Source: SLAN01 sp964565375 (lineage in GTDB: Bacteria > Spirochaetota > Spirochaetia > DSM-27196 > SKKC01). From it: DNA of 29,447 bases. This document shows positions 14,426 through 23,500 of this stretch, in pieces; the first letter of the stretch is position 1, and each line of letters opens with the position of its first letter. The DNA is taken from positions 1 through 29,447 of the forward strand of contig CAZMEV010000031.1 in the NCBI GenBank assembly GCA_964565375.1, read 5' to 3'. The notes under the pieces were generated by a model, which ran no database searches, had not been told where the DNA came from, and worked only from the letters and a program-made list of their open reading frames with translations. A program made the position numbers and the translations under genes.

Positions 14426-15577
14426 TCATCCTCTTGCGGCACATGTTTCGCGAATAATCAGTTCGGGACGCTCAAGCCATCGATCAGCTCCAGGTCCGGC
14501 TTCGGCACCGTCCTCATCGCTTGCAGGCTCCCCATCGCCTGCAGGCGTTCCATCGCTTGCACGCTCTCCATCGCCGGCAGTGTTTCCAGTGTCGGCGGAC
14601 CCGTCTGTCCGGCCGTTTCCCTGTTCTGCCCCCATAAGCCGCAGAAGCAGATCGAACGCCTGTTGCCCGATCCGCTCCTTCGGCTGTGCTACTGTTGTCA
14701 GAGGATAATCAATCTGGTTGGCGGCAAGGTCAATATCATCATAGCCAATCACCGAGATATCTCCGGGAACTCGAAGGCCGGCCGCAAGACACGCTTTAAT
14801 CGCACCGATCGCCGCATAGTCGGTCGCCGCGAATATCGCGGTAATTTCCGGGGCGCGGTCAAGCAGCTGTGCCGCAGCCCTGAACCCGTCCTCCACGCTC
14901 AGCGTCCCCGGCTCGATCCACCGGCTGAAGTCACAACTGAGACCCCGTTCGAGAAACGCCTGGAAGAACCCGTCCCGCCGGTTGCGAATCGCCGCATATT
15001 CACTGTCATGATGAGACAGAAACCCGACCGCCCGGTGTCCGAGATCGATCAGATGACGGGTCGCGAGGTAGCCGCCATGCACGTCGTCAACGCCGAGGTA
15101 GGGAGCATCCAGCCCCTCTGCCGCACGCATGAGCTGCAACACCGGCACGCCGTGCTCCTTCAGCCGCAGATAGGTGCGGTATGCTTTAGGACTCGGCGAG
15201 CATATGACGCCGTCGACATTCCGGTTAATCATGCGCTCGAGAGAGCGGTCCTCATGCTCGTTGGAGACCGCTTCCGAGTTTCCTAGCAGAATATCGAAGC
15301 CTTCCGCCACCGACCGTTCCTCAATTCCGTGGAGAATTCTGCTGAAGAAACTGTTACTCACATATGGAATCACAACGCCGACAAGATACGTCCGCTGCTG
15401 TACGAGTCCACGAGCAAGCATATTCGGGCGGTAATTCATCTCGCGTGCGGTCTGCTGAATGCGCTCGCGCATAGCCCGCGAAATACGACCGGTTCCGTTC
15501 AGCGCGGCCGATACCGCGCGCGGGGACACATTAACCGCCTCGGCGATATCCTTGATTGTCACGCGTGCTTTTGCCAC
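14426..15577 (-). CDS. LacI-family transcriptional repressor
   Basis: This 383-residue protein starts at GTG 15577, with AAGGAG nine bases upstream. The N-terminal helix-turn-helix and hinge are canonical: VTIKDIAEAVNVSPRAVSAALNGTGRIS and MNYRPNMLARGLV. The periplasmic-binding-like effector domain follows (VGVVIPYVSNSFFSRILHGIEE, IFAATDYAAIGAIKACLAAG, VIGYDDIDLAANQIDYPLTTV). An unusual insert of about 47 residues (about 319-365), rich in Gly, Asp, Ala, Ser and Thr, lies between the last helix and the closing strand ERPELIIRETC. It probably represses both its own operon and the divergent ABC operon through the CAACGTTG palindromes in the shared intergenic region; the inducer is presumably a sugar imported by that transporter. 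Confidence 0.92.
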   Translation of the reverse strand: MAKARVTIKDIAEAVNVSPRAVSAALNGTGRISRAMRERIQQTAREMNYRPNMLARGLVQQRTYLVGVVIPYVSNSFFSRILHGIEERSVAEGFDILLGNSEAVSNEHEDRSLERMINRNVDGVICSPSPKAYRTYLRLKEHGVPVLQLMRAAEGLDAPYLGVDDVHGGYLATRHLIDLGHRAVGFLSHHDSEYAAIRNRRDGFFQAFLERGLSCDFSRWIEPGTLSVEDGFRAAAQLLDRAPEITAIFAATDYAAIGAIKACLAAGLRVPGDISVIGYDDIDLAANQIDYPLTTVAQPKERIGQQAFDLLLRLMGAEQGNGRTDGSADTGNTAGDGERASDGTPAGDGEPASDEDGAEAGPGADRWLERPELIIRETCAARG

Positions 15578-15642
15578 AGATTTCTACTCCTTCCCCAGCA
15601 TGACACATCTTTGGCTCTACACAAACGGAAAAAGCGCTGATG

Positions 15643-15650
15643 CAACGTTG
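15643..15650. promoter_or_regulatory. Candidate LacI-type operator, repressor-gene side
   Basis: TGCAACGTTGAA contains the 8-bp palindrome CAACGTTG with the central CG typical of LacI-family operators. It lies 66 bases upstream of the repressor start and shares ten of twelve consecutive core positions with the second site at 15817; the centres are 174 bp apart, compatible with looping. Confidence 0.6.
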
Positions 15651-15779
15651 AAGCGTATGCCCGCACAGAAACGCTGTCAACCCGATGCGGGGCCGACAGG
15701 AAGGCTATAGGCGCCGGACGCCACGCCGGTTCGCCGGAGGAAAGAAGCCGGACTGGGCATAAAGATCGGTAAAAAATCC

Positions 15780-15809
15780 TTGACCGTTCTCGAGAACCAC
15801 TGGTAGCGT
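15780..15809 (+). promoter_or_regulatory. Candidate promoter for the ABC transporter operon with embedded palindrome
   Basis: TTGACC (15780-15785) is a good -35; TAGCGT (15804-15809) at 18-base spacing is a weak -10. The spacer contains a perfect 12-bp palindrome, GTTCTCGAGAAC (15786-15797), also with a central CG, which could be a further operator. The expected transcription start falls at the CAACGTTG site just downstream. Confidence 0.45.
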
Positions 15810-15816
15810 GGTGCTA

Positions 15817-15824
15817 CAACGTTG
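15817..15824. promoter_or_regulatory. Candidate LacI-type operator overlapping the ABC operon start site
   Basis: The palindrome CAACGTTG in the context CTACAACGTTGAATC lies 27 bases before the binding-protein start codon, at the likely transcription start. A repressor here would block initiation. AAAGGAG (15835-15841 region) is the ribosome-binding site of the following gene. Confidence 0.65.
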
Positions 15825-15850
15825 AATCACAACGGAAAGGAGTATTTGGT

Positions 15851-17116
15851 ATGAAAAAGGCACTCGCCATTTCTGTTGTCCTGCTTCTCTCGGCGTCGTT
15901 CGTATTCGCCGGCGGGGCGCAGGAAGAACCTGAAGGTCCCGAAGAAATTACCTTCTGGACTATCCAGCTATCACCCACGTTCGACGATTACATCGAAAAC
16001 CTCATTGCGGATTTCGAAGATATGCACGGGGACGTGACGGTCGACTGGGTGGATGTTCCCTTCGGCGACATTGAAACGCGCATTACGACGGCCGCCGCAT
16101 CCGGGGACATGCCCGACGTAGTCAACCTGAACCCTGAGTTCGCTCAGCAGCTTGCCGAGTTTGGCGTTCTCGTAGACATGAACGAGCACGCTGCAGATGT
16201 AAAGGATGACTTCTACCCCGGCACGTGGGAGGCTTCGGAGCTCGACGGTGTAGCGTTCGGACTGCCGTGGTACATAACCGCGTCGGTTATGTTCTACAAT
16301 CAGGAGCTCTTCGAAGAGGCCGGCGTCCCTGTCGAATCGCCGAGGACCTTTGAGGAGGCTATTGAGGTGGCAAGGACGGTTCACGAGGAAACCGGCGCAT
16401 ATGGCTATATGACCATCCTCAGCGAGCAATTCATTATGGAAGAACTCGAGAAGATGGGAATTCGCCTCTTTAACGAAGACTACACCGAGGCCCGCTTCGC
16501 GAGTGACGAGGTGCTTGAAATGGTAGACGTTTACGCCGAGCTTATCGAGGACGGGGTCATGCCGAGGGACGCTCTCACCGAGGGAACCGGCGAAGCCATT
16601 CAGCTGTACAGCGCAGGCGAGCTTGCAATGTTTCAGGGCGGAACAACCCATGCGCGCATGATCGAAGATAACTCCGAGGCTGTGTACAACGTCACCGGAG
16701 TCGGTCCACAGCCGCTTTCCGAAGGCGGTAAATCCAACATCGCGGTCATGAATATCGGCGTGGCCGAGGACAGCGCGCACCGTGAAACAGCGCTCGAGTT
16801 TGCAGAGTTCGTTACAAACCTGGAAAATCAGCTGGCATTTGCTGAAGAGGCTGGAACCGTTATTCCGCCGAACCGGGGAGCGACCGACGATCCGTTCTTC
16901 CAGGCGGATGGTACCGACGACGCGAATACGCTGGCACGCGTCGAAAGTGCCGGGCAGATACCTGAGGGTGAAGTTATCTTCCGCCCCCTGAGCAACTGGG
17001 CCGAGATACGCGACACCTTTATCGAAGCGTTTGGACAGGCGGTAGCAGGCGACGGAGATCCCGAGGAGCTTCTGCAACTCGCCGAAGAGACCGCGAACCG
17101 GCACCTCGGTCAGTAA
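15851..17116 (+). CDS. ABC transporter sugar-binding protein
   Basis: This 421-residue family 1 extracellular solute-binding protein has a signal peptide ending SASFVFA/GGAQEE, the leader style common in spirochaete binding proteins; there is no lipobox Cys. Family markers follow: ITFWTIQLSPTFDDYIENLIADFE, PFGDIETRITTAAASGDMPDVVNLN, GVAFGLPWYITASVMFYNQELFEEAG, and ELAMFQGGTTHARMI. The chain is very rich in Asp/Glu, suggesting a salty habitat. It should capture an oligosaccharide or sugar derivative in the periplasm and deliver it to the two permeases encoded downstream. AAAGGAG is eight bases before the ATG. The gene is separated from the permeases by two hairpins, a common way to let the binding protein be made in excess. 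The ligand cannot be deduced. Confidence 0.92.
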   Translation: MKKALAISVVLLLSASFVFAGGAQEEPEGPEEITFWTIQLSPTFDDYIENLIADFEDMHGDVTVDWVDVPFGDIETRITTAAASGDMPDVVNLNPEFAQQLAEFGVLVDMNEHAADVKDDFYPGTWEASELDGVAFGLPWYITASVMFYNQELFEEAGVPVESPRTFEEAIEVARTVHEETGAYGYMTILSEQFIMEELEKMGIRLFNEDYTEARFASDEVLEMVDVYAELIEDGVMPRDALTEGTGEAIQLYSAGELAMFQGGTTHARMIEDNSEAVYNVTGVGPQPLSEGGKSNIAVMNIGVAEDSAHRETALEFAEFVTNLENQLAFAEEAGTVIPPNRGATDDPFFQADGTDDANTLARVESAGQIPEGEVIFRPLSNWAEIRDTFIEAFGQAVAGDGDPEELLQLAEETANRHLGQ

Positions 17117-17147
17117 CGCATTCGCACGAACGTTCTGCGAATAATCC

Positions 17148-17168
17148 GCTGCCCCCTGAGGGGGCAGC
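17148..17168 (+). other. Intercistronic RNA hairpin after the binding-protein gene
   Basis: A perfect nine-bp stem GCTGCCCCC / GGGGGCAGC closes a TGA loop, 31 bases after the stop codon. No T-run follows, so it is more likely an mRNA 3'-end stabiliser or partial attenuator than a full terminator. Confidence 0.65.
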
Positions 17169-17210
17169 TCCCGAAACGGCTGCCCTGTCTGTCAGTGGCA
17201 GCTCAGGAAA

Positions 17211-17236
17211 GGCTCCCCCCTGTGCAGGGGGTAGCC
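17211..17236 (+). other. Second intercistronic hairpin before the permease gene
   Basis: GGCTCCCCCCT and AGGGGGTAGCC form a nearly perfect stem (one mismatch) around GTGC, 34 bases before the permease ATG at 17270. With the hairpin at 17148 it makes a two-stem barrier between the binding-protein and permease messages. Confidence 0.5.
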
Positions 17237-17269
17237 GGCGCCACTATCGCTGGACCACGAAGAGTCATC

Positions 17270-18157
17270 ATGAAACGACGAAGCCTGCAACCCTACACAC
17301 GAATTACGCCGTATCTCTACCTTGCTCCGGCGTTACTCATTCTGTTCACCTTCATGGTGTGGCCGCTGATTCAGGCGTTTATCTACAGCTTCCAGGATTA
17401 CAATGTGTTCACCGGTGGGAACTGGGTCGGACTCGAAAACTACCGCAACCTGCTCGACGACCCTTCCTTCCGGCGCGCATTCGGAAACAGCGTTTCCTAC
17501 TTTATCGGGGTAGTGCCTGCTCTCGTGATACTGCCGATCTTTATTGCTGCACTCGTGAACCAGAAGGTGAAAGGCGCTGCAGCGTTTCGCGCGGTGTATT
17601 TCTTTCCAGTCGTAACCAGCATGGTTGTCGCCGGTATTACGTGGCGGTGGGTGTACGCCGAGCGCGGAATTCTGAACTACCTCCTGATCGTACTTGTGCC
17701 GTGGATCGACAGCCCCATCGGGTGGCTTTCAACCTCCACAACGGCGCTTCCTGCGGTTATGACCGTGACGATCTGGAAGGGGCTCGGCTACTACATGATT
17801 ATCTATCTCGCGGGGCTCAAGGCCATTCCGCAGGAATTGTACGACGTAGCAAAGATCGACGGAACACCCGCGTGGCGCCGAATGCTCAATATCACCATGC
17901 CGCTTCTCATCCCCTACATGACCGTTGTAGCGGTGATGTCGTCTATCGCCGCCATGAAGGTATTTGACGAGGTATACGTAATGACCGGGGGTGGTCCGTA
18001 CGGAAGTTCCCGGACCCTCGTCTTTGAAATCTACACGCAGGCGTTCGAGCGACTGCAAATGGGCTACGGCAGTGCAATCGGCTTCATGCTGTTTGCGGTT
18101 CTGCTTGTACTGTCAGGACTGAGTATCTGGATCTCGGATAAGAGCTACGATGCGTAA
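17270..18157 (+). CDS. ABC sugar transporter permease, MalF/UgpA type
   Basis: A 295-residue inner-membrane protein with six predicted helices begins with PYLYLAPALLILFTFMVWPLIQAF, the standard start of the family. The EAA loop that contacts the ATPase is present (ELYDVAKIDGTPAWRRMLNITMPLLIP), followed by MTGGGPYGSSRTLVFEIY, typical of this subfamily. A longer frame opens at 17195, but it would run through the intercistronic hairpin and adds 25 atypical residues; ATG 17270 begins at the usual place (MKRRSLQPY). The 3' end overlaps the second permease by eight bases. No ATP-binding subunit is encoded in the window, so a shared MsmX/UgpC-type ATPase elsewhere is expected. Confidence 0.92.
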   Translation: MKRRSLQPYTRITPYLYLAPALLILFTFMVWPLIQAFIYSFQDYNVFTGGNWVGLENYRNLLDDPSFRRAFGNSVSYFIGVVPALVILPIFIAALVNQKVKGAAAFRAVYFFPVVTSMVVAGITWRWVYAERGILNYLLIVLVPWIDSPIGWLSTSTTALPAVMTVTIWKGLGYYMIIYLAGLKAIPQELYDVAKIDGTPAWRRMLNITMPLLIPYMTVVAVMSSIAAMKVFDEVYVMTGGGPYGSSRTLVFEIYTQAFERLQMGYGSAIGFMLFAVLLVLSGLSIWISDKSYDA

Positions 18158-18971
18158 CTACAGAAAACTCTTCATCTATGCAATGTTCATTCTTGTCGCG
18201 CTGATTTCCGTCGGGCCGTTTCTGTGGCTGCTGTCCACTGCGCTCAAGGGGCCGGGTGACAACCTGTTCGCGTATCCGCCGCAGGTAATCCCGACCGATT
18301 TTACATTGAACAACTTTGTGACCGTCTTTCAGACGGTGCCGTTCATGCGCTTCTTCATGAACTCGGTTGTCGTCACAGCAACCGCGGTGACCACCAATAT
18401 CGTGTTTGCACTGCTGGCGGCGTTTCCACTGGCACGTATGAACTTTCCGGGCAAGCGGCTTATCCTGCTCGGAATTCTCGCGACAATCATGATTCCGTTT
18501 CAGATCTCAATGATTCCTCTGTTCGTCCTCGCCATGGAACTCGGTCTGCGAAACACATACATCGGTCTTGTCGTGCCGAACGCGGTCACGCCGTTCGGCA
18601 TCTTTCTGCTCCGCCAGGCCCTGACAGGCGTTCCCAAATCGCTTGAAGAATCCGCACACATGGACGGAGCGAAGTCACATCACGTGCTTTTCCGGGTGCT
18701 TATGCCGCTGGTTAAGCCCTCGATAGCAGCCCTCGCGATCTTCGCGTTCATGATGACGTGGGATGACTTTCTGTGGCCGCTTCTGATCATCGAAGACCAG
18801 ACAATGTTTACGCTTCCCCTCGGCGTGCAGCGCCTGCAGGGAACCTTTACAAATAACTGGCGACTGATCGCCGCAGGCTCCATCATGGCGCTGGCGCCGG
18901 TACTGGTGTTCTTTTCGGTTGCGCAGCGATGGTTTATTGAAGGTGCACTTAAAGGTGCAGTGAAGGGGTAA
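18150..18971 (+). CDS. ABC sugar transporter permease, MalG/UgpE type
   Basis: A 273-residue permease with six predicted helices (FIYAMFILVALISVGPFLWLL, VVVTATAVTTNIVFALLAAFPLA and others). The EAA loop reads EESAHMDGAKSHHVLFRVLMPLVKPS, and the C-terminal helix pattern with DDFLWPLLI is usual for the MalG group. It pairs with the permease encoded just upstream (eight-base overlap) to form the transmembrane channel for the binding protein. Ten bases separate it from the DUF4127 gene, so all four genes are probably one transcript. Confidence 0.92.
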   Translation: MRNYRKLFIYAMFILVALISVGPFLWLLSTALKGPGDNLFAYPPQVIPTDFTLNNFVTVFQTVPFMRFFMNSVVVTATAVTTNIVFALLAAFPLARMNFPGKRLILLGILATIMIPFQISMIPLFVLAMELGLRNTYIGLVVPNAVTPFGIFLLRQALTGVPKSLEESAHMDGAKSHHVLFRVLMPLVKPSIAALAIFAFMMTWDDFLWPLLIIEDQTMFTLPLGVQRLQGTFTNNWRLIAAGSIMALAPVLVFFSVAQRWFIEGALKGAVKG

Positions 18972-18980
18972 AGGGCGAAC

Positions 18981-20498
18981 ATGGCGTCAGATTATCCCCG
19001 CATCTGCTATGTACCGCTCGACGAGCGCCCATGTAACGCATCGTTTCCTGCACTGCACCTCGGCCATGCGGTTGAACTTGTCGTACCGCCTGCGCATCTT
19101 CTCGGAGCGAAAAAGACCCCTGGAGACACAGCTGCACTCACCACATGGCTTGCGGAACAACTGCCTTCCTGTGACGCATGTGTGGCCTCGGTCGAACAGC
19201 TTCTCTACGGGGGACTTGTACCGTCCCGGCTGCACAACGAGACGCTCGACATACTCAACGCGAGACTTTCGCGGCTTCGTGCCGTATTCAGCCGGAACCC
19301 GGGCGTAACCATCAACCTCTTTGCTCTTATTATGAGAACTCCGGCGTACAGCTCCTCGGACGAGGAGCCCGGGTACTATGGGCGCTACGGCGAAGCGATT
19401 TACGAGCGGTCGGTCCTTCGAGACAAACGAAACCTTGGCTACAACATTGATGCCGGCAGACTGGAGCAGCTTAACAGCGAGATTCCAGCCTGGGTCATAG
19501 AAGACTACGAGCGGCGCCGTGAGGTCAACAGATCGGTGCTCGAGCGCGTACTTGAAATGTATGCCGAGGGTACCGTGAACTACCTCGCCATCCCGATGGA
19601 TGATTCTTCGCGGTACGGCTACACGGCAGCCGACCGGCGGCACGTGCGGGGGCGAATCGTGGAACTGCAATTGAGTGAGCAGGTTCCGGTGTATCCCGGC
19701 GCCGACGAAACCGGAATGACGCTTATAGCCCGGGCCGCGGCTCTTACCGCCGGCCGGATTCCAAGCGTGTATCCGCTTTACCGCTGCGAGCAGGCAAGAC
19801 GTCACTTTCCGAAGTACGAAGGGCTGGAACTGGAATCAACGGTCGACCACCACATCCGTGCAGCCGGATGCATGCCGGCCGAATCGAGCGAGACCTGCGA
19901 TATCGTCCTCGCGCTTCACAGCGGACCCCGAATTGATCAGGAAGCGGGCGAGCAGCCGGTCGGCATTTCTTCCGACGGCACGAGCGATCCGGACAGCGAC
20001 AGCTTTGCTTCTGAACTTCGCCGGCTCAGTGAGAAGGGGCTTACCGTCGCAGCCGCGGATATTGCCTATACGAACGGCGGGGACGTTCGATTCGTGCGCG
20101 CGCTCGACCGGCAAGGTGTTCTCTCATCGCTTGCTGCCTACGGCGGATGGAACACTCCGGGAAACACGCTTGGCTGCGTCATTTCGACCGCCGCCGCGCA
20201 GCATCTGCGAAGACGTGAGCAAAACAGAGTACACGGACTCCTCTATCGCCTGTTCGATGATGTCTGCTACCAGGCAGTCGTCCGAAGCTCGCTCGAGCCC
20301 GCCTCAGCGCAACAGGCGGGATTCAACCCGGAGGGGCTTGTCCGCATGATTAACGACTCATGGAATCGCCTTGAGCTGCAGAGCTTCAGTCAGTCATGCC
20401 CCGAAGTCGCCGCCGCAGAGCTTCCGTGGAACCGGCTTTTCGAAGTACAGCTGCAGCTGCACATGAAGGAGCCGGCCGCGGTCTTCGAAGGCGCGTAA
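18981..20498 (+). CDS. DUF4127 family protein of unknown function
   Basis: This 505-residue protein starts with RICYVPLDERPCN, the hallmark of the DUF4127 family, and continues with the conserved-looking blocks PPAHLLGAKKTPGD, SVEQLLYGGLVPSRLH, FALIMRTPAYSSSDEEPGYY, YLAIPMDDSSRYGYT and VYPGADETGMTLIARA, then GGWNTPGNTLGCVIS. Total length is normal for the family. There is no signal peptide or membrane segment, so it is cytoplasmic. The repeated D/E-rich and His/Arg-poor motifs could form a metal or sugar site, but no activity is established. It is the fourth gene of the sugar ABC operon, ten bases after the permease, which suggests that it processes the imported compound. Confidence 0.8.
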   Translation: MASDYPRICYVPLDERPCNASFPALHLGHAVELVVPPAHLLGAKKTPGDTAALTTWLAEQLPSCDACVASVEQLLYGGLVPSRLHNETLDILNARLSRLRAVFSRNPGVTINLFALIMRTPAYSSSDEEPGYYGRYGEAIYERSVLRDKRNLGYNIDAGRLEQLNSEIPAWVIEDYERRREVNRSVLERVLEMYAEGTVNYLAIPMDDSSRYGYTAADRRHVRGRIVELQLSEQVPVYPGADETGMTLIARAAALTAGRIPSVYPLYRCEQARRHFPKYEGLELESTVDHHIRAAGCMPAESSETCDIVLALHSGPRIDQEAGEQPVGISSDGTSDPDSDSFASELRRLSEKGLTVAAADIAYTNGGDVRFVRALDRQGVLSSLAAYGGWNTPGNTLGCVISTAAAQHLRRREQNRVHGLLYRLFDDVCYQAVVRSSLEPASAQQAGFNPEGLVRMINDSWNRLELQSFSQSCPEVAAAELPWNRLFEVQLQLHMKEPAAVFEGA

Positions 20499-20524
20499 AC
20501 ACTCTCCCCAGCCGCGGAAGCACG

Positions 20525-20538
20525 CCGAGCACGCTCGG
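20525..20538. terminator. Small hairpin between convergent DUF4127 and mannosidase genes
   Basis: CCGAGC-AC-GCTCGG is a perfect inverted repeat 26 bases after the DUF4127 stop and 55 bases beyond the mannosidase stop. The surrounding 95 bases are very GC-rich. No T-tract is seen on either strand, so the terminator call is weak. Confidence 0.25.
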
Positions 20539-20593
20539 GCCCGGAGACCCGTCGGGCCTGCACACCCGGCCGGGCCCGGTCCCCCAGACCGCC

Positions 20594-23500
20594 TCAGCGC
20601 AACCGCAGTGTTCGAATCTCGTACGGCGAGAATCGCAGGCGGACCGAAGCACTGCCGGCCGGCAGTGCTTCCCCTGCTCCATGCGGGGCCTGAGCCCCCG
20701 GAACGCTGCCCTCCGGCCCGGAGTCGTGTTCCCCGTCGCCGGCGGCTTCGCCCCGCGTGAGCGAAAGTGACGCGCCATCGTTCTCGAGCATATCGGTGAG
20801 ACACGCTTGCGAAACCGCTTCAGGAACAAGAACGCTGATCTCCGCTTCGCTTCCGAGTGTCTCGTACAGGCGTAGAATAGTGCCGTCACCGTCCTCGGCC
20901 CGTTTAATAACCTCGAGTTTCACCGCATCGCCCGAAACGGCGAACCAGGATCGCGAGTGCTGCCGGCGATCCTCACCATCCGCGCCGCCAGGACGTGCTC
21001 CGGCCGGGAGCGCGAGCGCCGGAGCGTTGAGCTCGTGTGCCGCCTTCAGCACGGCCGATGCGTCCCGCTCGCCGGCATGTGCCATATACGCAAATGCAAA
21101 GGCGTGCTCTCCCATATCCGCATCCGGGTCCGGATATTTCGGACTCTTGAGCAGGGTAAGTTCCACCTCGCTTCCCACGATGCGATAGCCGTACTTGCAG
21201 TCGTTCAAAACCGCGAATCCGGCATCCGGGCGTGACAGATCCGCGAAGCGGTGTGCCGGCACTTCGAACCGCGCCTCGTCCCACGAGGTATTTTCGTGCG
21301 TCGCTCGTTCCACGGTTCCGTATTGGATCTCGTAGCGCGCATGCCGGGACAGAATGGTGGTTTCCGCCGCTACCCTGAGCTGGCGATGATCCTCGCGCCA
21401 GTCGATCCGGCAATCCGCGCGAAGCACCGGCGAACCGCTTTCAAGCGTCAGAAGCTCGACGATCCGCGACCGGCCCACCTCGAAACTGAGCGCGACCTGC
21501 GCGGAAAGCCCTCCCGCCTTCTCCACATGTCTGGCCACAAGGCGCGCCTGCTCGGGTACCGTTTCGCGGTAGTAGTGGCTTATCTCCCACGCATCCCATG
21601 CATAGGGATAATCCTCCCAGAGCGTGAAAACATTCGCCGTCCCGGCCAGGTACTCGCGATCCAGATCCTTTCTGTAGATCGATGTTATGCTCCCGTCATC
21701 GGCTATGGCAACGCGCAGAAGCTCGTTTTCCAGAAGCGATTCGCTCGCATGTACCGGCGGCGTTTCTCGGTCGGCAGATCCGGGAGCTTCCGACGCAACG
21801 TCACTTCCGGCGCCAGGCCCCACGGGTGCTCCGGCGGCCGCTTCGCGGGCGGCTTCCTCGAACCCGATGAGCACATAGCCGGTTGCAGGCAGATTGACTC
21901 GCTTCTCGCTTGCCGCAGTCGAGCGTGCATTCGTGCCCTGCGCGGTCTCAGCGTCCGTGCCTCCTTGCGGGGCTGCGCCAGGCTCGGCTCGAAGGATAAC
22001 CGTGCGCTCCCACGGGAGCGGATTAAATACCGCAAGCCGGTCTGCCGGTGCAACCGGCGGAGCGTCGGGCCGGATCTCCCGGACAACCGGCAGCGTGTCC
22101 CCGGAAGAATCCGCAGGGGTACCTGCTTCGGGTGCATCTGTTTCGGGCGCACCCGCGAGATGTCCGAGCAGCCTGTCGCGCTCGGCGGTGAGTTCGTTCA
22201 TATGGCGCGAGGAAGCCTCGATCGCATCCCGGTATACCCAGCCGATTGAGGATCCGGGAAGAATGTCGTGGAACTGGTTCAGCAGCGTATCCTTCCACGC
22301 GCGGGAAACATCAAACTCCCAATCCTCAACGCCTTCCATGCGACAGAGCTCGGAGAGCAACTCCACGTCGTGGAGCAGATGTTCGAGCCGGCGGTTGACG
22401 CGTTTCATCTGTGCCTGGGTTGTGTAGGTTCCGCGGTGCATTTCGAGGTAGAGTTCACCGCGCCAGCGCGGAAGCTGCTGCTCGGGTACCGCGCGCAGCG
22501 TGTCAAAGAACTGTTCGGCCTGTGCGAATCGCACCCTCGGAGCCCCTTCGGCATCCTGTCCGCGAAGGCCCCGCTCAATGTGTTCGCGCGAGGGACCGGC
22601 TCCGCCGTCACCGACGCCGAAGAGGTTCAGGAAATCACCGAGGGTATCGCCTTCGGCAAAGCGCTTCTCGCTTTCGATAAGTTTCGACGGCTCGTTGTAA
22701 TGGTTGTATGTGTTGGTCGGCAGAAAGTGCGCGTGAACCTGCGACCCGTCGATTCCTTCCCACACAAAGCTGTGATGAGGAAAGGTGTTCTGCTCGTTCC
22801 AGGAAATTTTCTGGGTCATGAATACATCGACCCCGCAGCCGCGCAGAATCTGGGGAAGCGCCGCCGAGTATCCGAATACGTCGGGAAGCCAGAGGTGACG
22901 GACATCGACCCCGAACTCATCCCGGAAGAACGCTTTGCCGTAGAGACACTGCCGCACAAGCGCTTCGCCACCGGCGAGATTCATGTCCGGCTCCACCCAC
23001 ATTGCTCCCTGTGGCTCAATGCGGCCGTCAGCCACTGCTGTTCGTATTTCTTCGTAGAGGGCGGGATAATCGGTTTTAACCCACTCGAAGAGCTGTGGCT
23101 GACTCGCTCCGAATATATACTCATCGTACTCCTCGATGAGGCGAAGCTGCGTGGCAAATGTGCGGCCTCCCTTGCGGCGCGTTTCGCGCACCGGCCACAG
23201 CCACGCCAGATCAAGGTGTGCGTGTCCGACGGACCACGCGGTGGGAGCACTTGCGTTCGCCGGCTGCTCGAGAAGCCCCGCGGCAATCTCGCGGACATCC
23301 GCACGGCCGGCCCCGTCGGCCCAGACATTCGCCGCCTCGTTCAGCCCCGCCATGATCCTGCGGCTGCGCGTGGAGTCAGGATCAAGCCCGTCGGCGAGAT
23401 CGAGCAGATACTCGAGGTCGAGCACGAGCTGCCACAGATCCCGGTCGAACACCGCGAGTTCGGCCTGATTCAGGCGGTACTCTGCCGACGGAGTTCCGGC

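Noticed and set aside
15971..17104. 377-residue minus-strand frame opposite the binding-protein gene
   Set aside because: It is a shadow of a gene with a clear signal peptide and family motifs; it shows no recognisable domain.
17195..17269. Upstream start for the first permease
   Set aside because: The 25 extra residues derive from the hairpin region and are not typical of MalF-type proteins.
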